Source of the DNA: an uncultured Roseiarcus sp. | GTDB taxonomy: Bacteria; Pseudomonadota; Alphaproteobacteria; Rhizobiales; Beijerinckiaceae | Reading direction: 5' to 3' | DNA: 32,553 nt | Assembly: GCA_945957375.1 (NCBI GenBank) | Contig: CAMFKX010000026.1 | Coordinates: 1-32,553, forward strand | Notes under the pieces: model-generated | Databases searched by the model: none | Seen by the model: only the letters and a program-made list of their open reading frames with translations | What the model was told of the DNA's origin: nothing | Shown: positions 23,327-32,553 of the stretch, piece by piece | Position numbering within the stretch: the stretch's first letter is position 1 | How the letters are laid out: each line of letters starts with the position of its first letter | Translations under genes and position numbers: made by a program

Positions 23327-23695
23327 GTCCGCGGAATGTAAGCGGCCCCTGCGAGGGTTGGGGGTCGGCCGGGTTCAGGATCAGCCGGACTTGGCCGTCG
23401 AAGTCTTGGCGGGCAAGAAGGGGCGATCGGCGAGCCCTGTCAAAGGCCGTCAGCCGCCGGATCAAGGCTCCGAACTCGGGTAGCGGGATTTACGGATTGG
23501 GCGCCAGCAGTACCTGAAGCCCGGGATGGGGTCGAGTCCCGCATCGCGACGTCCGACGGCGCGATCGACCTCAGCGTCCAGCGCAACCGTATCGTCGACG
23601 AAGGCCGTTAGATCAAGGCTCCATCCCGCCCGAGCCGAGCTGATCGCTTCCGGGCGATCCGCGACGGCGATGGGCGGGACGCCGCCGCAAACGGT

Positions 23696-25441
<1,746 letters not shown>

Positions 25442-25448
25442 GGAAGCC

Positions 25449-25844
25449 TCAAGGCACGGGTGAGAAGGCGGGGGAATCGAGGGCCGCGCCGTCGAAGGTC
25501 GCGGTCGAGACGCAGCCGAGCTCGGCGTTGATCTCGGCGAGGAAATAGTCGGCGAAGTCGGCCTTGCCGGCGCGATAGAGGCGGAGCGCTTCGCCCGCCG
25601 CCCGACGGTGGGGAACTTCGAGGTCGTCCATCGAAAGAACGCCCGCGACGAGGCGGGCGACTTCCGACCGGTTCTTCTTATAATGACGGGCAAGCGTCCA
25701 CGCGAACTCGGCGAGCACAATCGAATTCACGGCGCACGGCTCGTCATCCGCCGCGGCGTCGACGAAACGCCGGGCGCGCTCGCATTGCGCCGGATCGTCG
25801 TCAATGAACAGCCGGAGCAGGACGTTGGTGTCGAGGCCGATCAT
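25449..25844 (-). CDS. PIN domain ribonuclease toxin (VapC-like)
   Basis: A 131-residue PIN-fold protein. The acidic metal-binding residues are visible: D5 in [14 protein letters not shown]46 in IVLAEFAW, D96/D99 in [13 protein letters not shown], and D118 in TFD. VapC toxins cleave RNA, commonly tRNA or rRNA, when released by their antitoxin. Its ATG overlaps the antitoxin stop (ATGA), the usual antitoxin-first order. The pair is embedded between the urease gamma/beta and alpha genes in the same direction, and ureC starts only 7 bases downstream. Confidence 0.93.
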   Translation of the reverse strand: MIGLDTNVLLRLFIDDDPAQCERARRFVDAAADDEPCAVNSIVLAEFAWTLARHYKKNRSEVARLVAGVLSMDDLEVPHRRAAGEALRLYRAGKADFADYFLAEINAELGCVSTATFDGAALDSPAFSPVP

Positions 25845-26155
25845 GCGCCCGCCTTCGGGCGGCTCCTTCGGTCCCGCTCCTCCATCGCCTCGGTGATCGC
25901 CTCGTCGATCGCCTTGTCGAGATCCAGCCCCGCCTCGCCGAGGCTGAACGCGTTGGCGCGGGCGAAGTCCACAATTCTGCGGCGTTTCCGCGCTTCGAGC
26001 CGGACCGTTCCGTCCTCCGCCTGGACGAAGCGAAGACGGTCGCCGGTCTCGACGTTGAGCGCCTGACGCAGGGCGCTCGGCACCGTGACCTGGCCCTTGC
26101 TGGTGACTGTCGCCTCGCCGAAGTCGTGTTCGGCCTTCTTGCGAGCTGCTGTCAT
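25841..26155 (-). CDS. AbrB/SpoVT-type antitoxin
   Basis: A 104-residue protein. A swapped-hairpin AbrB DNA-binding domain covers about residues 14-58 (ATVTSKGQVTVPSALRQALNVETGDRLRF), followed by a C-terminal toxin-binding tail that is helical and acidic (LDLDKAIDEAITEAMEERDR). It should neutralise the adjacent PIN toxin and repress its own promoter. A perfect inverted repeat overlapping a promoter -10 box lies 16 bases upstream of the start. Confidence 0.92.
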   Translation of the reverse strand: MTAARKKAEHDFGEATVTSKGQVTVPSALRQALNVETGDRLRFVQAEDGTVRLEARKRRRIVDFARANAFSLGEAGLDLDKAIDEAITEAMEERDRRSRPKAGA

Positions 26156-26170
26156 TGGCCTGCTCCGAAT

Positions 26171-26213
26171 TCCTTACCTCGAGAAAAGTAAGGAGCCCGC
26201 GAATGTCGCGCAA
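26171..26213 (-). promoter_or_regulatory. Toxin-antitoxin promoter with overlapping operator
   Basis: On the minus strand TTGCGC (26208-26213) and TACTTT (26185-26190) are 17 bases apart, a plausible sigma70 promoter within the ureAB-antitoxin gap. A perfect inverted repeat TCCTTAC (26171-26177) / GTAAGGA (26188-26194) with a 10-base spacer overlaps the -10 box, which fits autorepression by the AbrB-type antitoxin. Confidence 0.55.
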
Positions 26214-26229
26214 GGCATGCCCCATGCCT
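26213..26229 (-). terminator. Hairpin at the end of ureAB
   Basis: AGGCATG (26213-26219) and CATGCCT (26223-26229) pair perfectly around CCC. The hairpin begins at the last base of the ureAB stop codon. No T-run follows, so it may only partly terminate or may mark an RNA-processing point between urease and toxin-antitoxin transcripts. Confidence 0.4.
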
Positions 26230-26849
26230 CACAGCTTCCCCATCACCTCCTGGCGGAAGCCGTAGACCTCGCGCTTGCCGGCAAGCGCGACGAGCCGCAC
26301 GGAGCGGGACTGGCCGGGCTCGAAGCGCACCGCGGTTCCGGCCGGAATGTCGAGGCGGAAGCCCCTGGTCTTCGCCCGGTCGAATTTCAGCGCCGGATTC
26401 GCCTCGAAGAAATGGTAATGCGAGCCGACCTGGATCGGCCGATCGCCGGCGTTGGAGACCTCGAGCGTCACCGTCTCGCGGCCCGCGTTCATGACGATGT
26501 CGCCGGGCGCGGCCAGCACTTCGCCGGGCGCGTTGGCTTCGTCGGCGCCGCGGATCGGATGGTGCACCGTGACGAGCTTCGTGCCGTCCGGGAAGGTCGC
26601 CTCGATCTGGACGTCGTGGATCATCGAGGCGATGCCGTCCATCACCTGATCCGCCGTCAGCACATGGGCGCCCGCCTCCATCAGTTCGGCGACCGAGCGG
26701 CCGTCGCGCGCGCCCTCTACGACGAAGTCGGTGATCAGCGCCACGGCCTCGGGATGGTTCAGCTTGACGCCGCGTTCGAGCCGCCTTCGCGCCACCATCG
26801 CGGCCATGGCGATCAGGAGCTTGTCCTTCTCCCGCGGCGTCAGAATCAT
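26229..26849 (-). CDS. ureAB: Urease gamma-beta fusion subunit
   Basis: A 206-residue protein joining both small urease subunits. Residues 1-100 are gamma: [37 protein letters not shown] through [16 protein letters not shown] and the [15 protein letters not shown] end. After a short linker, residues about 107-206 are beta: [51 protein letters not shown] in the core and [15 protein letters not shown] at the end. The fusion is like Helicobacter UreA and some alphaproteobacteria. GGGGAG precedes the ATG. It is the structural partner of UreC but separated from ureC by the toxin-antitoxin pair. Confidence 0.95.
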   Translation of the reverse strand: MILTPREKDKLLIAMAAMVARRRLERGVKLNHPEAVALITDFVVEGARDGRSVAELMEAGAHVLTADQVMDGIASMIHDVQIEATFPDGTKLVTVHHPIRGADEANAPGEVLAAPGDIVMNAGRETVTLEVSNAGDRPIQVGSHYHFFEANPALKFDRAKTRGFRLDIPAGTAVRFEPGQSRSVRLVALAGKREVYGFRQEVMGKL

Positions 26850-26871
26850 GCGGCTCCCCTCGTCTTTTTCG

Positions 26872-27683
<812 letters not shown>

Positions 27684-27687
<4 letters not shown>

Positions 27688-29255
27688 GGCCGGCACCGCC
27701 GCTGCAGATCGACCTCGGCGCTGGGACAGGCCGGATCGAGCACCGGCCCATAGGGGTCGGCGACGCGAAACAGTTCGTAGGTCTCGACCGGACGGCCGGC
27801 GCGCCGGCGCTCGACGGTCCCGGCCGGTTCGACCTGCGCATAGCGCATGCGGAGCACCAGATCGAACCGCCGCCCCGCCTCCGCGATCGCGAGGCCCGGC
27901 TTCTGAAACAAAGATTCGGGCGGCGATGGCGAAAAAATCCAGCGGATGCGCTGCTCGGGCTGAACCACCGCGATCGACGGCGCGCCGTAGCGGGTCATGA
28001 GAGAGGTCAGCGCATAGCCGTGGGTCAGGAGGTAAGGCGCGCCCTCGGCCCGGGCGCGGGCGTCCACCTCGCGGGCGAGGTCGCGAAAGCCCTCGAGGCG
28101 GGCGGTCGGGTCCGCCGCGCCGAGCGGCAAGATCCCGGTCAGCGCCTGAACGAAGCCGGCGATCATCACCGCCAGCGCCAGCGGCGCCGCGAGCAGGGCG
28201 CCGCGCGCGACGAAGCGGGTCGGCCCCGACCCGCGCAGGGCCCGGCCGACCCACTCGCCGGACAGGACGGCGCAGGCGGGAAACAGCGGCGCAAGCCAGT
28301 TGCCCTGCACCCGGTCATGCAGCGCATGGATGAGGAAGTAGAGCGCGGCCGGCGCGATCGTGCTCGCGAGCAGCCGCCTGGCCTCGCCGGACGAACCGGG
28401 CGCGACCGTCTTCCGCCAGGAGACCCCGGCGATCGCAGGGACAAGGGCGGCGAATACGAGCGGGTTCATCAGCAGGATCTGGCTCGCGACGAATTCCGCC
28501 AGGTAGAACGGGGTGAAGCCGGCAGCCGCCGCTCGGCCGCCCTGCTTCAGGAAGGTCGCCCAGCCGTGCCCGGCGTTCCAGACCACATTGGGCGCAAACA
28601 CGACGGCGGCGAGCGCGAGCGCCGCCCAGGGCGCGGGCGACCGCAGCCAGCGGCGCAGCGAAGGGGTCGTGAGCGTGGCGAGGCCGACGCCGGCGGCGAA
28701 AAACGCCGCAGTGAATTTCGACAGCAGCATCAGGCCGAACAGGAGGCCGATGACGAACACCCACAGCGCGCGGCCGGTCCGCCAGAGTTCGACCAGCGCC
28801 GCAAGCCCCAGCGTCCAGAACAGGACGAGCGGGGCGTCCGGGGTGGCGAACACCGCGCCTGCGATCACCAGCGGCGCGCCGATCCACATCAGCACGGCCA
28901 GCGCGGCCGCGTCGGCCGAGCGAAACAGCCGCCAGGCGATCAGCGCGATCAGCGCCGGCAAGGCGCCGACCAGCGCAAGGGACAGCGCGCGCACGCCGAA
29001 ATCCGAGTCGCCGAACAGCGTGGTCGAGGCGCGGATGAGGTAGGCGACCATGGGCGGATGGTCGAGATAGCCGAACGCGAGGCCTCGCGACCACAGCGCG
29101 TAATAGGCCTCGTCGAACGTCAGTTCGAGCCGTGAGGCGGCCAGGGCCTGAAGCGCGAAAACGACGAGCGCCGCGACGGCGGCGAGCGCCGGCAGCAACG
29201 CAGAATGGGCGCGGCTCGAGCGCCGGTCGTCGGCGACGATTGATGCCTTCGTCAC
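27684..29255 (-). CDS. GT39/ArnT-like membrane glycosyltransferase
   Basis: A 523-residue polytopic protein with about ten or more hydrophobic helices. The first lumenal loop has LELTFDEAYYALWSRGLAFGYLDHPPMVAYLI, with the acidic residue and DHPP motif typical of the PMT_2/GT39 group that uses polyprenyl-linked sugars. ATPDAPLVLFW and HDRVQGNWLAPLFPA are also family-like. It may glycosylate lipid A, lipids or exported proteins; the acceptor is unknown. It starts at GTG 29255 with GGAGCGGGCGAC upstream. Its stop overlaps ureD, so urease genes may be read from its promoter. It diverges from the TetR gene. Confidence 0.9.
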
Positions 29256-29350
29256 GCCGTCGCCCGCTCCACGTCCCTGTGCTCCGCCTTGCGCTCCACT
29301 GGCACGACCGCGAGCGCGGGGTCAATTCGCGTTCCCGCGCTTCTCGCCGA

Positions 29351-29390
29351 TATAGCACTGCTATAGACACGCCGCTATAGCGGTGCTATA
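29351..29390. promoter_or_regulatory. Twin 15-bp palindromic operators of the TetR regulator
   Basis: 29351-29365 is a perfect palindrome, TATAGCA-C-TGCTATA. 29376-29390 is the same with one mismatch, TATAGCG-G-TGCTATA. Centres are 25 bp apart. The second copy ends 8 bases before the TetR start codon, so binding would block the TetR-epimerase transcript and possibly affect the divergent glycosyltransferase-urease transcript. Confidence 0.8.
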
Positions 29391-29398
29391 CCATCGAT

Positions 29399-29974
29399 AT
29401 GGATACATACCAAACTCTGCTCCACGCCGCGTTGCAGGTGCTGGACGAAGATGGCGGGGCGCAGTTCTCGACGCGTCGGATCTGCTCCATCGCGAACGTG
29501 ACGGCGCCGACGCTCTATCATCACTTTGGCAGCGCCGACGGATTGCTCAGCGCCGCGATGGCGGAAGCTTTCGCCCAATTCCTCGCAAGCAAGAAGGCGG
29601 CGAACTCGGCTACAGATCCGGTGACGGCGCTCCGTGAAGGATGGGACAATTATGTCGCCTTTGCTGCCGCGCGTCCTCGCCTCTACGCCGCCATGATGGG
29701 CCGTGTCCTCGACGGCGCTGATGTCGCCGCCGCCGAGCAGGGTTTCGCGCTTCTCATCGAACGCCTCGCGGCCATTGATGCTCAGGGACGGCTCGCGACA
29801 GACGTCAAGACGGCGGCGGATCTGATGTGGTCATCGGCGAATGCCGCGTCGCTGCTCTATGCCACCGCACGGCTTCGCAAGACAGCGCCGCCCTCGGCCG
29901 CGGTCCTCGAGCGGATCCGCGCGGACGCCCTCAGGTCCATCCTGATTCCCGAAGCGAAAGGTCCCACGTCATGA
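29399..29974 (+). CDS. TetR/AcrR family transcriptional regulator
   Basis: A 191-residue regulator with an N-terminal helix-turn-helix (about 4-48: AALQVLDEDGGAQFSTRRICSIANVTAPTLYHHFG in two segments) and a helical ligand-binding C terminus. The ATG at 29399 has no ribosome site and lies directly after the operators, so the message may be nearly leaderless. Its stop overlaps the start of the epimerase-like gene (ATGA). Autoregulation through the adjacent palindromes is likely; the inducer is unknown. Confidence 0.93.
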   Translation: MDTYQTLLHAALQVLDEDGGAQFSTRRICSIANVTAPTLYHHFGSADGLLSAAMAEAFAQFLASKKAANSATDPVTALREGWDNYVAFAAARPRLYAAMMGRVLDGADVAAAEQGFALLIERLAAIDAQGRLATDVKTAADLMWSSANAASLLYATARLRKTAPPSAAVLERIRADALRSILIPEAKGPTS

Positions 29975-30945
29975 GGATATTGGTCACCGGAGGCACCGGC
30001 ATGCTCGGCGGGCATCTGGTCCCGAAGCTCGTCGCAGCCGGCCATCAGGTTGTCGCGCTGACGCGCTCTCCGGCCTCGCACGGCAGACTGGAAGCCATGG
30101 GAGCGACGCCCTTCGACGCCGATCTGGAAAGCGCATCGACGCTGACCCTGCCCGCGATTGACGCCGTCGTTCATGCTGCGGCCCACTTCCGTTTTACCGG
30201 GCCGCGCGACCCATTCTTCCGCGTCAATGTCGACGGCACGCAGGCCTTGCTGGCGGCAAGCGCATCCGCCGGAGCAAAGACATTCGTCTATGTCAGCGCC
30301 GCCGGGGTCATCATGGACGAGCGCGGCACGCCCGTTCGCAACGCCAATGAGCGCGCGCCGACCTTCCCGAACCATTTCTCCGCCTATCTCGCGAGCAAGG
30401 CGCGGGCGGAGTCCCGGGTCTTGGCCGCGGACGGACCTGGCTTTCGCACGATCGCGCTCCGTCCCCCGGCGCTGTGGGGCCCGGGCGATGCGTTCAGCCG
30501 GGCGCTGCCTGACGCCATCCGGTCCGGGCAGTTCGCGTTCGTCGACCGCGGCGACTACGCCTTTTCAACCTGTCATGTCGACAACGCAGTCGAAGCCGTC
30601 GAATGCGCGCTCGACCGCGGTGAAGGCGGTCGGCCCTATTTCATCGTCGACCGCGAAACGCCCACGTTCCGCGAATTCGTCGCAGGGCTCGCACGGGTGC
30701 AGGGCTTGTCGATCGAACAGCTGCGCTCGATGCCCTACGGGCTTGTCTCGGCGGCAGGCCGCATGGTCGATGCGTTTTGGGCTGTCACGAGAAAGGCGGG
30801 GGATCCGCCGATCTCGCGCGCGATGATCCGCATGATCGGGCGGCCATTCAGCGTCGATGACGCGGCCGCGCGCAGGGAGCTGGGTTATGTCGGCAGGGTC
30901 TCGCGCGCCGATGGCCTGACAAGGTATCAAGCGCCTGCGCCATGA
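29971..30945 (+). CDS. NAD-dependent epimerase/dehydratase (extended SDR)
   Basis: A 324-residue extended SDR. The nucleotide motif VTGGTGMLGGHL is at residues 5-16, DAVVHAAAHF follows around residue 63, and the catalytic tyrosine and lysine are in SAYLASKARAE. LRPPALWGPGD and FSTCHVDNAVEAVECAL resemble the 3-beta-hydroxysteroid dehydrogenase/dihydroflavonol reductase-like branch. The substrate is unknown. Translation is coupled to the TetR gene, which probably represses it. Confidence 0.9.
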   Translation: MRILVTGGTGMLGGHLVPKLVAAGHQVVALTRSPASHGRLEAMGATPFDADLESASTLTLPAIDAVVHAAAHFRFTGPRDPFFRVNVDGTQALLAASASAGAKTFVYVSAAGVIMDERGTPVRNANERAPTFPNHFSAYLASKARAESRVLAADGPGFRTIALRPPALWGPGDAFSRALPDAIRSGQFAFVDRGDYAFSTCHVDNAVEAVECALDRGEGGRPYFIVDRETPTFREFVAGLARVQGLSIEQLRSMPYGLVSAAGRMVDAFWAVTRKAGDPPISRAMIRMIGRPFSVDDAAARRELGYVGRVSRADGLTRYQAPAP

Positions 30946-31173
30946 GCGGGCCGGGCGCCATCCCCCTCCAGGGCGGGGCTTGCCGAAGACGCAACCGCCG
31001 GAGTGCTAGCGACCTGCCGAACAAACCTCTTCGCCGCTGAGCGATTTAGGATTTCGCCCTGCCGCGCTTCAATTGATGGACGGTGTGGCGCCGTTCACAC
31101 AGTCGCTCCGGCCCGGTCGGCGTATAAAGTCGATTGGAGATTGGCGGTTTGACGCCGCGCCGGGATTGCGGCC

Positions 31174-32409
31174 ATGGCCTCGAGGGCGGAAAGAACGGGA
31201 TTGGCGCGGTCGAGCCGGGACGACGCAGCGGACGCGTCGCGGTTCTTCTCGCGCGTCGGCTACGCGGCGATCGCGATCGGCGCGCCGGTGGCGGTCGTGG
31301 TTCATCCGCTCGCCCTGTACATCGTCTTCGCGATCGGCGTCGCCATGATCGTCATGGCCGCGGCGGTCGAAGCGAAGCCGGGTTTCGCCGAGCGCTTTCT
31401 GCGCGCCTTTTCCTCGCCGGCCTTTCTGGCGCTCGCGGCCGGCGTCGGCTGGGCGACGCTTTCGGTGCTCTGGACGCCTTATCCGGTCTCCGCGCTGCAG
31501 CATGCCGTGAAGCTGATCCTGCTGATCGCGGCGACCACGCTGACGGTCGCTGCGCCGCGCGACAACGCGCGCGCGACCGACCTCTACATGTTTCCGGTCG
31601 GCGTCGTGCTCGGGATGATCTGCATGGCCGTCAAGGCGGTCGCCGCGATCGGCGGACCGGCTCCGGACGACGACCTCGCGGCCGGCGAAATCGCCCTGGC
31701 GATCCTCCTGTTTCCGGCGTTGGGCGGCCTGACGGCGCGCGGACGCAACGGCTACGCCCGACTTCTGCTGATCGTCGCGCTGGCCTTCGCCTATCTCGCC
31801 GGCTTCGCGCCGCTCACCTTCGCCCTGTTCGTCGGTTACCTGACGCTGTCGTTCGCGATCTCGGACATGGGCCGCACGGCCCGCGAATTCGCGTGGTCCG
31901 CCGCGGCGCTTGTGCTGCTGTCGCCGCTGATCCCCGCCTTCGCCCCGACGGTCGCCGCCTGGGTGTTCCGCGTTAAGCTCGCCACGCTGCCGCCGCCCTA
32001 CGCGTCCCTGTCGATTGCGGCGGACATTTTCACTCACGACAAATTGCGGCTGCTCACAGGTCACGGCTTCGCGACGGTGGCGCGCGGCGTGCACGACATG
32101 ATCCTGCCGATCCACACGCCGCGATCGCTCGCGTTCACGGTCTGGTACGAACTGGGTGTGATCGGCGCCGTCATCGCCGCGGTCGGCGTCTGGTTCGCCT
32201 TTCGCGATCTCGATCGCGCCCCGCCTCGCCTCGCGCCCTTCATGGCCGCCGGCCTCGCGGCGATCGTCGCGCTCGCGTTTTGCAACGTCAATTTCGACGA
32301 TATGACGGCGATGACGCTGATCGGGGTCGCGGTCATCTCGACCGACGTGGCCGCGCGCAGCCAGTATCGAACGACGCGTCCGTCGGCGGCGAATCTCGCC
32401 AACCTGTAG
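31174..32409 (+). CDS. Polytopic membrane protein, O-antigen ligase/polymerase-like
   Basis: A 411-residue protein with about ten hydrophobic helices, beginning after a charged 28-residue N terminus. The layout, with SVLWTPYP after the third helix, a large periplasmic loop carrying DKLRLLTGHGFATVARG, and two final helices, resembles the Wzy/WaaL O-antigen ligase group (the GxG..F-type loop motif). It probably acts on polyprenyl-linked glycans at the periplasmic face, but this rests on topology and one weak motif. Upstream is a TATAAA at 31123-31128 that may be part of a promoter; no strong ribosome site is seen. Confidence 0.75.
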   Translation: MASRAERTGLARSSRDDAADASRFFSRVGYAAIAIGAPVAVVVHPLALYIVFAIGVAMIVMAAAVEAKPGFAERFLRAFSSPAFLALAAGVGWATLSVLWTPYPVSALQHAVKLILLIAATTLTVAAPRDNARATDLYMFPVGVVLGMICMAVKAVAAIGGPAPDDDLAAGEIALAILLFPALGGLTARGRNGYARLLLIVALAFAYLAGFAPLTFALFVGYLTLSFAISDMGRTAREFAWSAAALVLLSPLIPAFAPTVAAWVFRVKLATLPPPYASLSIAADIFTHDKLRLLTGHGFATVARGVHDMILPIHTPRSLAFTVWYELGVIGAVIAAVGVWFAFRDLDRAPPRLAPFMAAGLAAIVALAFCNVNFDDMTAMTLIGVAVISTDVAARSQYRTTRPSAANLANL

Positions 32410-32453
32410 ACGTCGCCGCTGCGTCGCTCGGCGGCTGACGAGCCGCCGAGACG

Positions 32454-32553
32454 TCAGCGCTTCTGAGTCAGATTGAGCGACGGGCGGAAGGTGCGCGGGC
32501 GCTTGTACTCCACCACCACCGCGCCCCTGCGCCCCGCGACCAGGCTCGCCCGC
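32454..32553 (-). CDS. 3' end of an unidentified gene running out of the window
   Basis: A minus-strand frame is open from the right edge to a TGA at 32454-32456. The visible 32 C-terminal residues include RRGAVVVEYKRPR and end SLNLTQKR, a basic, strand-like end. No family is recognised. It is convergent with the Wzy-like gene. The reading is short, so this could be chance. Confidence 0.4.
   Translation of the reverse strand, partial: RASLVAGRRGAVVVEYKRPRTFRPSLNLTQKR

Larger units (their letters stand above)
22758..23695. other. 938-bp stretch without a recognisable conserved gene
   Basis: Between the MXKDX gene and the 3' end of ureC, no reading frame shows a known family. The stretch holds one possible tiny gene (22943-23119), a cluster of palindromic repeats (23186-23326) and sequence near 23540-23610 that translates, plus strand, to a short SDGAIDLSVQRNRIVDEGR end that could be a decayed gene. 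A 204-residue open frame on the minus strand (22851-23465) runs through the palindromes and has no domain pattern. This is where ureE, ureF and ureG would be expected. Confidence 0.6.

Noticed and set aside
22851-23465. A 204-residue minus-strand frame in the gap downstream of ureC
   Set aside because: It passes straight through the REP-like palindromes, has no domain pattern and an unconvincing start.
28020-29135. A 371-residue plus-strand frame opposite the glycosyltransferase
   Set aside because: It is rich in Arg, Gly, Gln and Glu without hydrophobic core patterns, and the opposite strand encodes a coherent multi-helix protein.
31123-31128. TATAAA as a defined promoter for the Wzy-like gene
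   Set aside because: No acceptable -35 box lies 16-18 bases upstream, so it is only mentioned in the gene entry.

Overview
This window looks like chromosomal DNA of a GC-rich alphaproteobacterium, most likely of the order Hyphomicrobiales (Rhizobiales). The basis is the uniformly high GC coding sequence, the hisBHA..F order, the ubiE-ubiB-coaBC-dut run, rpsT near a crotonase gene, and a urease gamma/beta fusion. Genus-level placement (Beijerinckiaceae or Methylocystaceae-like) is only a guess. No transposase, integrase, tRNA, rRNA or CRISPR array was seen. Most of the window is ordinary core and accessory metabolism in short operons with 4-bp stop/start overlaps.

Left part (1-9.3 kb): tandem hairpin-rich repeats, then a minus-strand pair (HSDL2-like SDR and an exported chorismate mutase). 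Diverging from it is the histidine run hisB-hisH-hisA-[two small unknown genes]-hisF, followed on the same strand by ubiE-ubiB (ubiquinone), coaBC (coenzyme A) and dut. The two small genes between hisA and hisF encode a two-helix membrane protein and a small protein that may have a Cas2/SinR-like fold. They are lower in GC than their surroundings and are the least explained part of the window.

Middle (9.3-20.8 kb): an Rrf2 regulator and cysK, a Tat-exported DsbA-like protein, a VOC protein, a DUF3297 protein, rpsT with a clear sigma70 promoter, a TauE/SafE exporter and a crotonase. Next is a purine-catabolism pair (PuuE-UraD fusion plus guanine deaminase). A LysR regulator then diverges from a row of likely stress or detoxification genes (CMD/AhpD-like, DUF1348, PNPOx-like, GST).

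Right part (20.8-32.5 kb, mostly minus strand): a redox module of an MXKDX pentapeptide-repeat protein, a membrane cytochrome b and a Tat-exported sulfite-oxidase-like molybdoprotein. A 0.94-kb stretch with palindromic repeats and one possible tiny gene follows. Then come ureC, a VapC/AbrB toxin-antitoxin pair, a ureA-ureB fusion and ureD, the last overlapping a GT39-type membrane glycosyltransferase. ureE, ureF and ureG are not present. A TetR-epimerase operon with two near-perfect 15-bp operator palindromes, a Wzy/WaaL-like membrane protein and the 3' end of an unknown gene close the window.

Guanine deaminase, allantoin formation and opening, and urease are all nitrogen-salvage functions, so the window is enriched in purine/urea nitrogen use, although the intermediate enzymes lie elsewhere.
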